41,425 bases of DNA from a virus: the IMG/VR virus record IMGVR_UViG_3300046010_006221, positions 1 to 41,425 of that record, one strand, 5' to 3'. Shown in pieces: positions 16,789 through 23,383 of the stretch. The notes under the pieces were generated by a model. That model was not told the origin of the DNA and did not search any database. It saw only the letters and a list, made by a program, of their open reading frames with translations. The position numbers were made by a program, and so were the translations under genes. How positions within the stretch are numbered: the first letter of the stretch is position 1; each line of letters begins with the position of its first letter.

Positions 16789-17167
16789 GCCCGCCGAGGC
16801 GGCGCTCAAGCAGGGAGGCGTGTTCCTTGCGGTAGTGCGCGGCGATCTCCTTCCTGAGCTTCGCCGTCGTCGGATAGATCGACAGGTGCAGCTTGCGGAC
16901 CCACTCCAGCCGCTCGGCCCCCATGTGCGCGATCGCCCAGTCGCGGAACTCGACCGGGTTCGCGCCGAGGTACTGGTGGCAGGCGTAGCAGTGGGCCACC
17001 GCGTTCATGGGGTGCCATCGTGTCGCCTTGTGGATGCGCCCGAAGATGTGCGAGCAGTGGAGCCCCATCGTCCCGGGCTCGTACTGCTTGCGGCAGCGCT
17101 CGCACGCCCACTCCGCGCGCTCGCGCACGCACTTCGAGAACCAACTGTCAGCCGGGTCGATATTCAC
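16724..17167 (-). CDS. HNH-type zinc endonuclease-like protein, GTG start
   Basis: A 147-aa protein, last gene of the leftward early operon. C22-x2-C25 (WACERC) and C60-x2-C63 (HCYACH) can hold a structural zinc. GLHCSH with His 40, then MNAVAH with Asn 55 and His 59, provides the HNH-like catalytic layout. SHIFGR and TRWHP are typical of a family found in many temperate and lytic phages. It could nick or cut DNA during packaging or recombination; a NinG-like role is an alternative. The start is GTG at 17167. It overlaps the upstream HTH gene by 20 bases and the convergent amidase by 65. Confidence 0.8.
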   Translation of the reverse strand: MNIDPADSWFSKCVRERAEWACERCRKQYEPGTMGLHCSHIFGRIHKATRWHPMNAVAHCYACHQYLGANPVEFRDWAIAHMGAERLEWVRKLHLSIYPTTAKLRKEIAAHYRKEHASLLERRLGGLTGRLEFEPFPGLQVYQPTTP

Positions 17168-17399
17168 GGCGCCTCCGTCGGATGCCCGGGCCGCGGAACT
17201 TCACGGCGTAGTAGATGCAGAACTTGGTGACCCCGTAGCGGGCGGCGATCTGGTTAAAGCTCATGCCCGTCTCGCGAAGGATGGCGATTTCGAGAACTTG
17301 GGCGTCGGTGAGCTTCGCCTTCGGGTTCTTCTCGCCCGCGAGGGCGTCGGAGATGCGCCGCCGGGCGTCTGCCGACTGGGGTGTGCCCCTCACCGGCAT
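17148..17399 (-). CDS. Small helix-turn-helix protein of the NUMOD/homing-associated type
   Basis: An 83-aa protein. The stretch RRRISDALAGEKNPKAKLT, then QVLEIAILRETGMSFNQIAA and RYGVTKFCIYYAV, matches the GEKNPxAKLT-plus-HTH pattern seen beside or inside HNH homing enzymes. ATG 17399 is chosen over GTG 17432 because a GGGGG lies about nine bases upstream. It directly precedes the HNH gene. It may target that nuclease to DNA or regulate the operon. Function inferred. Confidence 0.65.
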   Translation of the reverse strand: MPVRGTPQSADARRRISDALAGEKNPKAKLTDAQVLEIAILRETGMSFNQIAARYGVTKFCIYYAVKFRGPGIRRRRREYRPG

Positions 17400-17995
17400 A
17401 GCGTGATGCCCCCGCCCGGCGCATTGTGCCACCGGACGGCCGGGTCGGGGTTCCCGGTCACCGTCTCCCCGGGGATGGGGCTGCCGCAGTAGGCCCCGGG
17501 CTCCACGGAGCCCAACAGGAAGCCCGCCATGGCCGTCAGGTCGAGGGGGGCGCTACGGGAGGGCTCCGTGTGGACGATCGCTCGGTAGCGGGGCCCTCCG
17601 AGCGTCTGCGGGAGGCTGGCGCCCGCCGGCGTGGAGCCGTGGCACTGGGCGACGTCCTCCGGCAGGGCCCGGCCGGGCTTCCCCCGCTCCCAGAGGTCGA
17701 GGAAGGCCGCCCCGGGGTTCAGGAGCCCGGCGAGCCAGCGCTCCCGGTTGCCGGTGACCGTCCACCGAGCCCCGGTCGCCTTGTCCACTACGCAGACAAG
17801 CTGCCGGGCGCCGTCGGCCGACTCGACGAACCGCCACGAGTCCTCAAGCCCGGCCCACTCCGGCAGGTAGCCCAGCGCCTTCAGGGTCGAGAGGTAGCCG
17901 ACGGCCTGCCAGTAGGGGGCGGGCCCGGACTGGGCCTCACTCGTCGTCGTCGCCAGAATCGCGATCGTCGTCGCGGCGATCTTCCTCGCGCTCAC
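17390..17995 (-). CDS. Exported (periplasmic) early protein of unknown function, GTG start
   Basis: A 201-aa protein from GTG 17995, preceded by a strong GGAGGT. The N-terminus MSARKIAATTIAILATTTSE looks like a signal peptide, with possible cleavage near AQ-SG. The mature chain has four Cys (LVCVVDK, AQCHGS, AYCGSP, TLCR), compatible with two disulfides in the periplasm. It contains GARWTVTGNRERWLAGLLNP. No known family is recognised. An early-expressed exported protein could alter the cell surface, for example in superinfection exclusion. It follows a one-pass membrane protein whose gene it overlaps by 59 bases. Confidence 0.6.
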   Translation of the reverse strand: MSARKIAATTIAILATTTSEAQSGPAPYWQAVGYLSTLKALGYLPEWAGLEDSWRFVESADGARQLVCVVDKATGARWTVTGNRERWLAGLLNPGAAFLDLWERGKPGRALPEDVAQCHGSTPAGASLPQTLGGPRYRAIVHTEPSRSAPLDLTAMAGFLLGSVEPGAYCGSPIPGETVTGNPDPAVRWHNAPGGGITLCR

Positions 17996-18194
17996 GTTGA
18001 CCTCCGAAGTCGAGAGAGGGCCATGGGGCGGGCTGTTCCGCGTAGCTTACCCATGGGCGGCCGTCCGGGTCGACGGTAATCGTGACGTCCGACCGCGGCG
18101 GCGTCTGGGCCTGCGCCTCGCACGAGCGTAAGCCCAGCCACCAGACGCCGACGCAGACGGCCGCCACCAGCAGGGCCGGGTCGGGGCGCTTCAC
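17937..18194 (-). CDS. Small membrane-anchored early protein, GTG start
   Basis: An 85-aa protein from GTG 18194 with GGAGGG just upstream. Residues 6-21 (ALLVAAVCVGVWWLGL) form a transmembrane or signal-anchor segment, followed by SCEAQAQ. The middle (VTITVDPDGRPWVSYAEQPA) is probably periplasmic, and the tail is strongly acidic and Arg-rich (REREEDRRDDDRDSGDDDE). The start overlaps the HTH gene stop (GTGA). Unknown family; possible partner of the exported protein downstream. Confidence 0.55.
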   Translation of the reverse strand: MKRPDPALLVAAVCVGVWWLGLRSCEAQAQTPPRSDVTITVDPDGRPWVSYAEQPAPWPSLDFGGQREREEDRRDDDRDSGDDDE

Positions 18195-18406
18195 AGTCCC
18201 TCCCCCTTGATCCGCCGGGCCAGCAGGACAGCAATCTCCGGGGCCCGGCGGAAGTTGGCCGCGTCCGGGCTCTTCAGCCACGAGCGCAGGGTGTGGATGG
18301 AGACGCCGAGAGCATCGGCGAGCGCCTGCCGGGTCCACCCCAGCTCATGCGCGATGCGCCGGATCTCCGCGTTCGCGGGCGGCGTTCGCGTGCGCTTCTG
18401 CTTCAT
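18191..18406 (-). CDS. Small helix-turn-helix DNA-binding regulator
   Basis: A 71-aa basic protein. Residues about 15-47 hold a compact HTH: RIAHELGWTRQALADALGVS, then IHTLRSWLKSP. The pattern LGWTRQALADALGVSxxTLxxW is the Cro/C1-like or XRE-like recognition unit. ATG 18406 follows AAGGAAG. It is the only obvious transcription regulator in the leftward early operon, so it is the leading candidate to act on the GTACCC-containing early promoters. That target is inference. Confidence 0.75.
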   Translation of the reverse strand: MKQKRTRTPPANAEIRRIAHELGWTRQALADALGVSIHTLRSWLKSPDAANFRRAPEIAVLLARRIKGEGL

Positions 18407-18638
18407 CGAGAACTTCCTTCGCGCGGGACGAGATGCCGAACACCCGGCCCGCGCGCCGAAATGTCCGAAGCTGCTTGCGCGTCGCCACGCCGAGCTTTTC
18501 GATCGGGTCTTCGAGAGGGACGTCTTCGACCCTCACACCAGACTCCGTGATGAGGACGAGGTGCCGGTACTTCCGGCCCTCGCCGCCATCCAGTGCGGAA
18601 ACATACCGCGAGCCGTCATGCCAGCGCACGATGTTCAT
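18345..18638 (-). CDS. Hypothetical early protein
   Basis: A 97-aa protein from ATG 18638, coupled to the upstream gene by ATGA and preceded by GGAGG. The N-terminal half is beta-like (NIVRWHDGSRYVSALDGGEG, YRHLVLITESGVRVEDVPL). The C-terminal half is basic and helical (KLGVATRKQLRTFRRAGRVF). Its last 62 bases overlap the next gene. Family not recognised; nucleic-acid binding is possible from the charge. Confidence 0.55.
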   Translation of the reverse strand: MNIVRWHDGSRYVSALDGGEGRKYRHLVLITESGVRVEDVPLEDPIEKLGVATRKQLRTFRRAGRVFGISSRAKEVLDEAEAHANAARERGDPAHRA

Positions 18639-18877
18639 GCCCGACCCTCCGCCTTGGCGATGGCCTCTTCCGCGACCGCGACCGCGACCGGCGTGCGGCC
18701 GTCCAACGGACGCGGGTAGGCGTGGACGATGTACCGCAGTGCCGCCAGCAGCTCGGGAGCGGCGGCCAGCAGCGGCCCCCACTCGTCGGCTCGCGCCGAG
18801 TCGGTGAAGGTCGCCACCCGGGCACGATCCGGGGCGGGGCCGTTGATCCCGCGGCCGTCATAGCTGAGGGACGCCAT
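18635..18877 (-). CDS. Hypothetical early protein
   Basis: An 80-aa protein. GTG 18880 and ATG 18877 are both in frame after GGAGGTGCT; ATG gives the better ribosome-site spacing, and the upstream stop overlaps it (TGATG). Residues about 34-52 (LLAAAPELLAALRYIVHAYP) resemble the LLxAAPELLEAL block of many short phage proteins. The C-terminus is helical (VAEEAIAKAEGRA). Function unknown. Confidence 0.6.
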   Translation of the reverse strand: MASLSYDGRGINGPAPDRARVATFTDSARADEWGPLLAAAPELLAALRYIVHAYPRPLDGRTPVAVAVAEEAIAKAEGRA

Positions 18878-19164
18878 CACAGCACCTCCGTCCGCACGGT
18901 CGAAACCTCGATGCGCTTCGTGTGCGCGGCGATGAGCTGGTGGCTCGGGCCGAGCTTCTCGGCGACGGCCTTCCAGTCAACGACGACGCGCTCGGAGACT
19001 CGCGCCGAGACGCGCCACGAGTTGCCGTCGAAGACGCCCCAGCCCTGCCCGACGATGCGCTCCTTCAGAGCCTCGCGGCGCTCTTCGAGCCGCTTGATCT
19101 GCCGGACCACCTCGCCGTACTCGTCGACCTCGGCGGCCGACAGCCTCTCCAGAACCTCGCTCAT
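18877..19164 (-). CDS. Coiled-coil early protein, first gene after early leftward promoter
   Basis: A 95-aa protein from ATG 19164, preceded by CACAAGGGAGTGAG. Residues 5-40 are a charged coiled coil (AAEVDEYGEVVRQIKRLEER, EALKERIVGQG). The C-terminal half is mixed (WRVSARVSERVVVDWKAVAE). It is the first gene after the leftward promoter at 19199-19234. Family not recognised. Confidence 0.6.
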   Translation of the reverse strand: MSEVLERLSAAEVDEYGEVVRQIKRLEERREALKERIVGQGWGVFDGNSWRVSARVSERVVVDWKAVAEKLGPSHQLIAAHTKRIEVSTVRTEVL

Positions 19165-19181
19165 GACTCACTCCCTTGTGG

Positions 19182-19196
19182 GCCGCACCGTGCGGC
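19182..19196 (-). promoter_or_regulatory. Leader hairpin at predicted 5' end of leftward early mRNA
   Basis: GCCGCA and TGCGGC form a 6-bp perfect stem around CGG, starting at about +1 of the transcript from the 19199-19234 promoter. The ACAAGGGAG ribosome site follows within ten bases. The same order of elements follows three rightward promoters. Confidence 0.6.
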
Positions 19197-19198
19197 AT

Positions 19199-19234
19199 GG
19201 GAGGGAGTATGGGGCTGGGGGTACAGGGTGTCAA
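19199..19234 (-). promoter_or_regulatory. Early leftward promoter with GTACCC box
   Basis: Reading leftward: TTGACA (19234-19229), a 17-base spacer and CATACT (19211-19206). GTACCC occupies 19224-19219, ten bases from the first T of the -35 box, exactly as in the rightward promoters at 21330 and 22842. It begins immediately after the TAG stop of the annealing-protein gene and a run of nine G (C on the plus strand, 19235-19243). It should drive the leftward operon from 19164 to 16724. Confidence 0.65.
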
Positions 19235-19242
19235 CCCCCCCC

Positions 19243-20103
19243 CTACTCCTCGGTCGGGGGCGGGGCTTCCTCGGGCTGGGGCTGCTGCCGCCGGCGGATG
19301 GCCGCGGCGACGGCGGCGGCCTTGGGGGCCGCCTCTGGGGCGGCCTCGGCCTCGAACCAGTCCGCGGGCGCGCTCATGCCGTCCCGGATGCTCTGGTAGA
19401 TCCGGCGGAGGCGGAGGTACTGGGCCGGAGTCATGGACTCGATGTGGCGCTGGATGAGCGCCGAAATCTGCGAAGCGCCGACGCCGATCTCGGCGAACGC
19501 GGCGACCATCTTCGTGACGATCTCCGGGGTGATCTCCACCTTCGTCTTCACGGTCACCTCGCACTGCGCGACCGCAGCCTCGATGACGTCGCCCGGGATG
19601 ACGGCGAGGATGCACGCGCGCAGGCGGCGGGCGCCTTGGTTCGCCACCATCTCGTAGATGTCGCGAGGATCTTCGAGCCGCTTCGTGCCGCTCTTCGTGT
19701 GGCGGACGTGCGTGACTTGAAACACCTTCGAGCTGCGCGTGTTCGTCTCCAGATCCCACGCATATGCCTCGACGGTCGAGACGCCGCTCCGCTGCTCCAG
19801 CTCGCGCACGCCGAACTGGATGTTGCCCCACTCCTGAGCGACCGCCTCAGCAAGGCGGATGCTCGCGCCGGAGACGTCCTGCCCGCCGCGTGCGTACTGG
19901 TACACCGCGCTCTCAGCGAGCGTCATGCGAGAGCACGCATTGAGGATGCGATCCATCGCGCGGCGCTGGTCACGCGGGTTGCGCCGGGCCATGACCATCG
20001 CGGCCTGCACCTCGGCGATCTCACGTTGCGCCCCCTGTTCGACGAGCGCGTCGCGCTCCGGGGCTGCGGTGAATGGGTTCTCTGCGCGAACGACTTCGTT
20101 CAT
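19243..20103 (-). CDS. Putative single-strand annealing / recombination protein
   Basis: A 286-aa protein from ATG 20103 with GAGGA upstream. It matches a widespread phage family by blocks AEVQAAMVMARRNPRD, VSGASIRLAEAVAQEWGN, AWDLETNTR, RDIYEMVANQGARRLRACIL and IPGDVIEAAVAQCEVTV. The family commonly sits next to an exonuclease, as here (YqaJ gene upstream, seven bases apart), which suggests a RecT/Bet-like annealing role, but I do not see a canonical RecT, Erf or Rad52 signature. The C-terminal 50 residues are an Ala/Pro/Gln-rich tail. Together the pair could act in recombination-dependent replication or repair. Confidence 0.65.
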   Translation of the reverse strand: MNEVVRAENPFTAAPERDALVEQGAQREIAEVQAAMVMARRNPRDQRRAMDRILNACSRMTLAESAVYQYARGGQDVSGASIRLAEAVAQEWGNIQFGVRELEQRSGVSTVEAYAWDLETNTRSSKVFQVTHVRHTKSGTKRLEDPRDIYEMVANQGARRLRACILAVIPGDVIEAAVAQCEVTVKTKVEITPEIVTKMVAAFAEIGVGASQISALIQRHIESMTPAQYLRLRRIYQSIRDGMSAPADWFEAEAAPEAAPKAAAVAAAIRRRQQPQPEEAPPPTEE

Positions 20104-20110
20104 GGTGTCC

Positions 20111-21040
20111 TCACTTCAGCCGCAGGACGCGGCTCTCGCTCTCGATGGCGAAGCGGTTGTAGACGTCGGGGGCCTCGGCCTTCAGGCGCGTCTGGTCGAG
20201 GCGTCGCGCCGTCTGGTTCTTCCACGTCACGAGCGGCTCACCGCCCGGCCCGTAGAGAGTCTCAGCCGGGCCCATGAAGAGGCGGACGTCCTTCTGGAGC
20301 CGCTCCTCAACGCTCTCCCAGTGCTTCACCTGAGCCTTCGCTTCGCGGAGCTGTTCGACGGCAGCCGCGGCGGCGGCGTCGGCGTAAGCGATCGCGCCGG
20401 AGTTCGCCTTGCTGTAGCGCTGGTTCACCTCCGCAAGCGTCACCGGCGGCGGCGGCGCGTTGTCGACGACGTACTGCCAGAACTCCAGCTCACCTTCGGT
20501 CACCGCGGTCAGCAGGTTGTCGTCGGCGGGGACGATGTAGAAGCGGAACTCGACGCCAGCGAACAGGACGGGCACGAGCGCAAGCCGGACGCCGGCGCAC
20601 AACATCTCGTGATGAACCTGCACGAGATAGTCCGTCGGTATGTCGGCGCTGCCGTCCTCGCCCCACTTCGCGTCGGAGCGTGCGGTCTTCGCCTGAACGA
20701 CGGCAAGCTGGCCCTCGAACTCCGTCACGCCGTCGAGGGTTGCCCAGCGCGGCAGAACATCGTCCGCCGTAGTCACGACAAGCTGTCGTGCGATGACCGG
20801 GGCGCCGATGCGCTCCTCGGCAAGCTCCAGCACGAACGACTCGATCGCGTTGCCGAAGCGCATGGGGATGGTGGGCTCGACGCGCACCGCGCCCTTCTTC
20901 TCCTCCCAGAGCTGGAGTCGCGTCTTGAACGCGGAGACGCCGCAGGCCGCCGCCGCGTCGCTGGCGCCGAGCCCGGTATGGCGCAGGACGACGTCGCCCT
21001 TCGGCAGGGCGCGCGCCGCGATGGCGGCCGGCAGCGTCAC
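20111..21040 (-). CDS. YqaJ-like viral recombinase exonuclease, GTG start
   Basis: A 309-aa PD-(D/E)xK nuclease of the YqaJ/lambda exonuclease type. LGASDAAAACGVSAFKTRLQ then LWEEKKG (about 24-50) is the family opening, with Ser 27 and Asp 28. RFGNAIE holds Glu 67, WATLDG holds Asp 103, and VVQAKTA holds Lys 118. The usual Glu two residues before that Lys is replaced by Gln 116, so activity should be confirmed. The C-terminus is a long helix. It would resect double-stranded ends for the adjacent annealing protein. GTG 21040 overlaps the upstream stop (GTGA). Confidence 0.85.
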   Translation of the reverse strand: MTLPAAIAARALPKGDVVLRHTGLGASDAAAACGVSAFKTRLQLWEEKKGAVRVEPTIPMRFGNAIESFVLELAEERIGAPVIARQLVVTTADDVLPRWATLDGVTEFEGQLAVVQAKTARSDAKWGEDGSADIPTDYLVQVHHEMLCAGVRLALVPVLFAGVEFRFYIVPADDNLLTAVTEGELEFWQYVVDNAPPPPVTLAEVNQRYSKANSGAIAYADAAAAAAVEQLREAKAQVKHWESVEERLQKDVRLFMGPAETLYGPGGEPLVTWKNQTARRLDQTRLKAEAPDVYNRFAIESESRVLRLK

Positions 21041-21273
21041 AGCAGCGGCTCCTGCTCGGCCGGCTCGCCGGGGCCGATGTTCTCGATCGGCAGTCCGTGC
21101 TGGATGGCGTACAGAAGGTCGGCCTGCGAGGCCGGGCCCGCCTTGAAGCGGTTGGCAACCACCCGCCCGACGGCTTCCCGCTGGGAGCGGGCCACGACGA
21201 ACCGGGGGGCCTCGTCCGGGCTGTCCACCCGGTAGATCCGGGCGCCCTTCGCAATCACACTCTGGGAGGTCAT
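21037..21273 (-). CDS. Hypothetical early protein, first leftward gene
   Basis: A 78-aa protein. ATG 21273 is preferred to an upstream in-frame start that would run through the divergent promoters. Ribosome site is weak (AGGG, eight bases away, within a GGGTAC). The chain holds KGARIYRVDSPDEAPRFVVA, then SQREAVGRVVANRFKAGPAS, then ADLLYAIQHGLPIENI, a small alpha/beta layout. It couples to the exonuclease by GTGA. Family unknown. Confidence 0.6.
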   Translation of the reverse strand: MTSQSVIAKGARIYRVDSPDEAPRFVVARSQREAVGRVVANRFKAGPASQADLLYAIQHGLPIENIGPGEPAEQEPLL

Positions 21274-21282
21274 TTCAAGTAC

Positions 21283-21310
21283 CCTGTATGGGGGGAGGAC
21301 AGAGTGCCAA
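21283..21310 (-). promoter_or_regulatory. Possible leftward promoter for the recombination genes
   Basis: Reading leftward: TTGGCA (21310-21305), a 16-base spacer and TACAGG (21288-21283). A GTACCC/GGGTAC lies at 21279-21284, overlapping the -10 region. The boxes are weak and the leader would be only a few bases. It is proposed because the 78-aa, exonuclease and annealing genes need a leftward promoter and this is the only candidate in the divergent gap. Confidence 0.35.
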
Positions 21311-21329
21311 AAATAGTTGCCGGGGGGTA

Positions 21330-21357
21330 TTGACACAGCGTACCCAGTAGGTAAGAT
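21330..21357 (+). promoter_or_regulatory. Early rightward promoter 1 with GTACCC box
   Basis: TTGACA at 21330-21335, a 16-base spacer and TAAGAT at 21352-21357. The spacer holds GTACCC at 21340-21345. The first 16 bases (TTGACACAGCGTACCC) are identical to those at 22842-22857. It lies between divergent operons and should drive the DUF932 gene at 21405. Confidence 0.75.
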
Positions 21358-21365
21358 GACCCCAT

Positions 21366-21384
21366 GAGCCGAGCGGTTCGGCTC
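21366..21384 (+). promoter_or_regulatory. Leader hairpin ahead of the DUF932 gene
   Basis: GAGCCGA and TCGGCTC form a 7-bp perfect stem around a five-base loop. It starts 36 bases after the first base of the -35 box, so at or next to the predicted transcript start. CCAAGGGA follows directly as ribosome site for 21405. Confidence 0.6.
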
Positions 21385-21404
21385 CAACCAAGGGAACTAC
21401 GAAA

Positions 21405-22409
21405 ATGGCTCACCAGATCGAAAAGCGGAATGGCAAGTACGAGTTCGCCCACGCCGGCGCCCGCGCGTGGCACGGCCTCGGCCAGCAGATCCTCCCGACC
21501 GACGACCTCGACACGATCGTCGCCAAGGGCGGCCTCAACTGGCGCGCCGAGCGGGCCGCCGTCTCCTACCTCGTCACCGTCGACGGCCGCGAGGAGTCGC
21601 GGAGCTTCGAGAACCGCTCCGTCATCTACCGGAGCGACACGGGCGAGGCCCTGAGCGTGCAGAGTGACAGCCGGTACAACATCCACCAGCCGGCCGACAT
21701 CGCCAACTTCTTCCGCGAGTTCCTCGCGGAGCGGAAGGTGACGATCGACACCATCGGCGCGCTCAAGGGCGGGAAGATCGTCTGGGCCCTCGCCAAGCTC
21801 GGCCCGGAGTTCCAGATCAAGGCCCCGGACGGCTCGAAGGTCTTCCCCTACGTCCGCCTCCAGACGTCCTTCGACGGCTCCCGCGCGACCTCGCTGGCCG
21901 CCACGGTGATCCGGCAGGTTTGCGCCAACACCGAGGCCGCCGTCGAGGCCGACACCCGCAGCCGCCAGCGCCGCGTCTCCCACGTCATCCAGTGGAGCGA
22001 CGACGTCGTCGAGGGGCTGAAGGCGGAGTGGGAGCAGCTCGGCGAGAACCTCGCCGCGACCGAGCTGGTCTGGAGCAAGCTGCACAGCCAGAAGCTCCCG
22101 GACGGCAAGGTCAAGGCGGTCTTCGCCTCGCTCCTCGGCATCAACCTCGCCGAGATCGAGAAGACCTCCGCCAAGCAGCGCGGGCAGCTTGAGGCCCTGC
22201 TGTCGGCCTACAAGTCCGCCCCGGGCGCCGTGCCGGGGACCGCGTTCGGCGCTCTTCAGGCGGTGACCTACTACGCCGACCACCAGAGCATCGTCCGCGA
22301 CACCGCGAAGGACGGCAACGACGGCGCCCGCATCGCCTCCGCCCAGTTCGGCACCGGCGCGCAGCTCAAGCTGGCTGCCCGCGAGCGCCTGCTGGAGCTG
22401 GCGGCCTGA
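21405..22409 (+). CDS. DUF932 / TIGR03299 phage-plasmid-like protein
   Basis: A 334-aa protein. HAGARAWHGLGQQI near the N-terminus, SYLVTVDGREE and IYRSDTGEALSVQSD then YNIHQPADIANFF are hallmarks of the DUF932/TIGR03299 family. Later blocks include GGKIVWALAKLG, TSLAATVIRQVCANTEAAV and ALQAVTYYADHQS. The family is widespread in phages and plasmids and often highly expressed early; its biochemical function is unsettled. Length is normal. ATG 21405 follows AAGGGA by nine bases. It is the first gene after early rightward promoter 1. Confidence 0.85.
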   Translation: MAHQIEKRNGKYEFAHAGARAWHGLGQQILPTDDLDTIVAKGGLNWRAERAAVSYLVTVDGREESRSFENRSVIYRSDTGEALSVQSDSRYNIHQPADIANFFREFLAERKVTIDTIGALKGGKIVWALAKLGPEFQIKAPDGSKVFPYVRLQTSFDGSRATSLAATVIRQVCANTEAAVEADTRSRQRRVSHVIQWSDDVVEGLKAEWEQLGENLAATELVWSKLHSQKLPDGKVKAVFASLLGINLAEIEKTSAKQRGQLEALLSAYKSAPGAVPGTAFGALQAVTYYADHQSIVRDTAKDGNDGARIASAQFGTGAQLKLAARERLLELAA

Positions 22410-22421
22410 CCCACCACAACC

Positions 22422-22449
22422 GCCCCGGGGGACTGACCTCCCCCGGGGC
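22422..22449 (+). other. Strong intergenic stem-loop after the DUF932 gene
   Basis: GCCCCGGGGG at 22422-22431 and CCCCCGGGGC at 22440-22449 pair perfectly over 10 bp around an eight-base loop. No T-run follows; instead TCAAGGGAG, the ribosome site of the next gene, begins at once. It may protect the upstream mRNA 3' end, attenuate transcription or set expression of 22465. Confidence 0.65.
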
Positions 22450-22464
22450 TCAAGGGAGAACGTC

Positions 22465-22845
22465 ATGGGAGAGAGAATCCTGTTCCAAGCCGTCGACGAG
22501 GTGAACGGCCGCGTGGGCCCCGTGGTGTACGCGCACTGGGCGGGCGAGGATGGCGACATCATCGCCGCCGCGGTCCTACGGCGCTGCCGCGGGAAGTTCG
22601 ACCCGGAGGGCGCGACGCCGTGGATCGTCTACGAGGCGATCGCTCGGGAGTTCGAGCCAGCGCCGACGAGGGACGATTACGGGAGCGTCTACTGCTACAG
22701 CGCGAGCGAGGCGCTGACCGCCGACGACACGCACGGCGACGGGGGAATCGTCCTCTTCGTCCTGACCCGGGAGGGGCTGCAAGTCCGCGCCTTCGGGGGC
22801 TACTGGGACGTCGGGGCGGAAAACGCGCTCATTCGGAAGGCTTGA
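22465..22845 (+). CDS. Hypothetical early protein
   Basis: A 126-aa acidic protein from ATG 22465, preceded by CAAGGGAG. Beta-like segments (VGPVVYAHWAGEDGD, GGIVLFVLTREGLQVRAFGG) flank a helix (DIIAAAVLRRCRGKF) and an Asp-rich loop (ALTADDTHGDGG). No catalytic motif is recognised. Its stop codon lies inside the next promoter's -35 box. Confidence 0.6.
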   Translation: MGERILFQAVDEVNGRVGPVVYAHWAGEDGDIIAAAVLRRCRGKFDPEGATPWIVYEAIAREFEPAPTRDDYGSVYCYSASEALTADDTHGDGGIVLFVLTREGLQVRAFGGYWDVGAENALIRKA

Positions 22846-22871
22846 CACAGCGTACCCCGCCGCGCTATGGT
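22842..22871 (+). promoter_or_regulatory. Early rightward promoter 2 with GTACCC box
   Basis: TTGACA at 22842-22847, an 18-base spacer and TATGGT at 22866-22871. GTACCC is at 22852-22857. The first 16 bases equal those of promoter 1. The -35 box overlaps the stop of the preceding gene. Confidence 0.7.
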
Positions 22872-22879
22872 TCGATCCA

Positions 22880-22902
22880 TGGCCGGCGGGTGTCGCCAGC
22901 CA
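22880..22902 (+). promoter_or_regulatory. Leader hairpin ahead of 22919
   Basis: TGGC pairs with GCCA, and GGCG with CGCC, with one C-A mismatch between and a five-base loop. It starts 38 bases after the first base of the -35 box. CACAAGGGAG then leads to ATG 22919. Confidence 0.5.
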
Positions 22903-22918
22903 CACAAGGGAGACTGCC

Positions 22919-23374
22919 ATGAACCACCTGCCCAAGCTGACCTTCATCGCCCTCGGGCCCGAAGTCGAGCCCAGAGTGACGGCCATCGCGCCGCACTCGT
23001 GGGACCACTACCTCGAAGCCACCGCGCTCGGCAACCAGCGCCAGAGCCCGAAGTTCCGCGACCACGTCCTCGCCGAGGTCTTCGGCAAGGGCATCACGAC
23101 GATCATCCCGGCGTGGGTCGACGCGGCCCTGACCGACATCGTCGAGGGCTACGCGGGCCCGCACGCCGACCGCGTCAAGCAGCTCGCCGCCGTCATCCTG
23201 CTGCGCGAGTCCTTCGAGCGCCCCACCACCGAAGCAACGAAGCCGGCTGATAAGCCGCGCGGCGTGACCCGGGGCGGCAAGCGCGTCGCCATCGTTCCTC
23301 CGCCGTCGTCGCCGCCGGGCTCGCTCGGCGCGCTGTTCGACGAAGAGGAAGCCAAGCTCACGGGGGCGGCATAA
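22919..23374 (+). CDS. Hypothetical early protein
   Basis: A 151-aa protein, first after promoter 2, with ACAAGGGAG ribosome site. The N-terminal 100 residues look folded (TAIAPHSWDHYLEATALGNQ, PKFRDHVLAEVFGKGITTII, then ALTDIVEGYAG). The last 50 are basic then Pro/Ser-rich (RGVTRGGKRVAIVPPPSSPP) with an acidic end, likely disordered. No family recognised. Confidence 0.6.
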   Translation: MNHLPKLTFIALGPEVEPRVTAIAPHSWDHYLEATALGNQRQSPKFRDHVLAEVFGKGITTIIPAWVDAALTDIVEGYAGPHADRVKQLAAVILLRESFERPTTEATKPADKPRGVTRGGKRVAIVPPPSSPPGSLGALFDEEEAKLTGAA

Positions 23375-23383
23375 CGCCGCCCC
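23363..23383 (+). other. Stem-loop over the stop codon of 22919-23374
   Basis: GGGGCGGC at 23363-23370 and GCCGCCCC at 23376-23383 form an 8-bp perfect stem; the loop ATAAC carries most of the TAA stop. The ribosome site CAAGGGAG of the next gene follows seven bases later. Same hairpin-then-AAGGGAG order as at 22422-22464. No T-run. Confidence 0.6.

Noticed and set aside
18922-20277. Open frame of 451 codons on the plus strand opposite the recombination genes
   Set aside because: It is the antisense shadow of well-supported minus-strand genes; the composition is Arg/Leu/His-rich and no ribosome site is seen.
21270-22562. Open frame of 430 codons on the minus strand opposite the DUF932 gene
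   Set aside because: Antisense shadow of a recognised family gene; it also runs across the divergent promoter.
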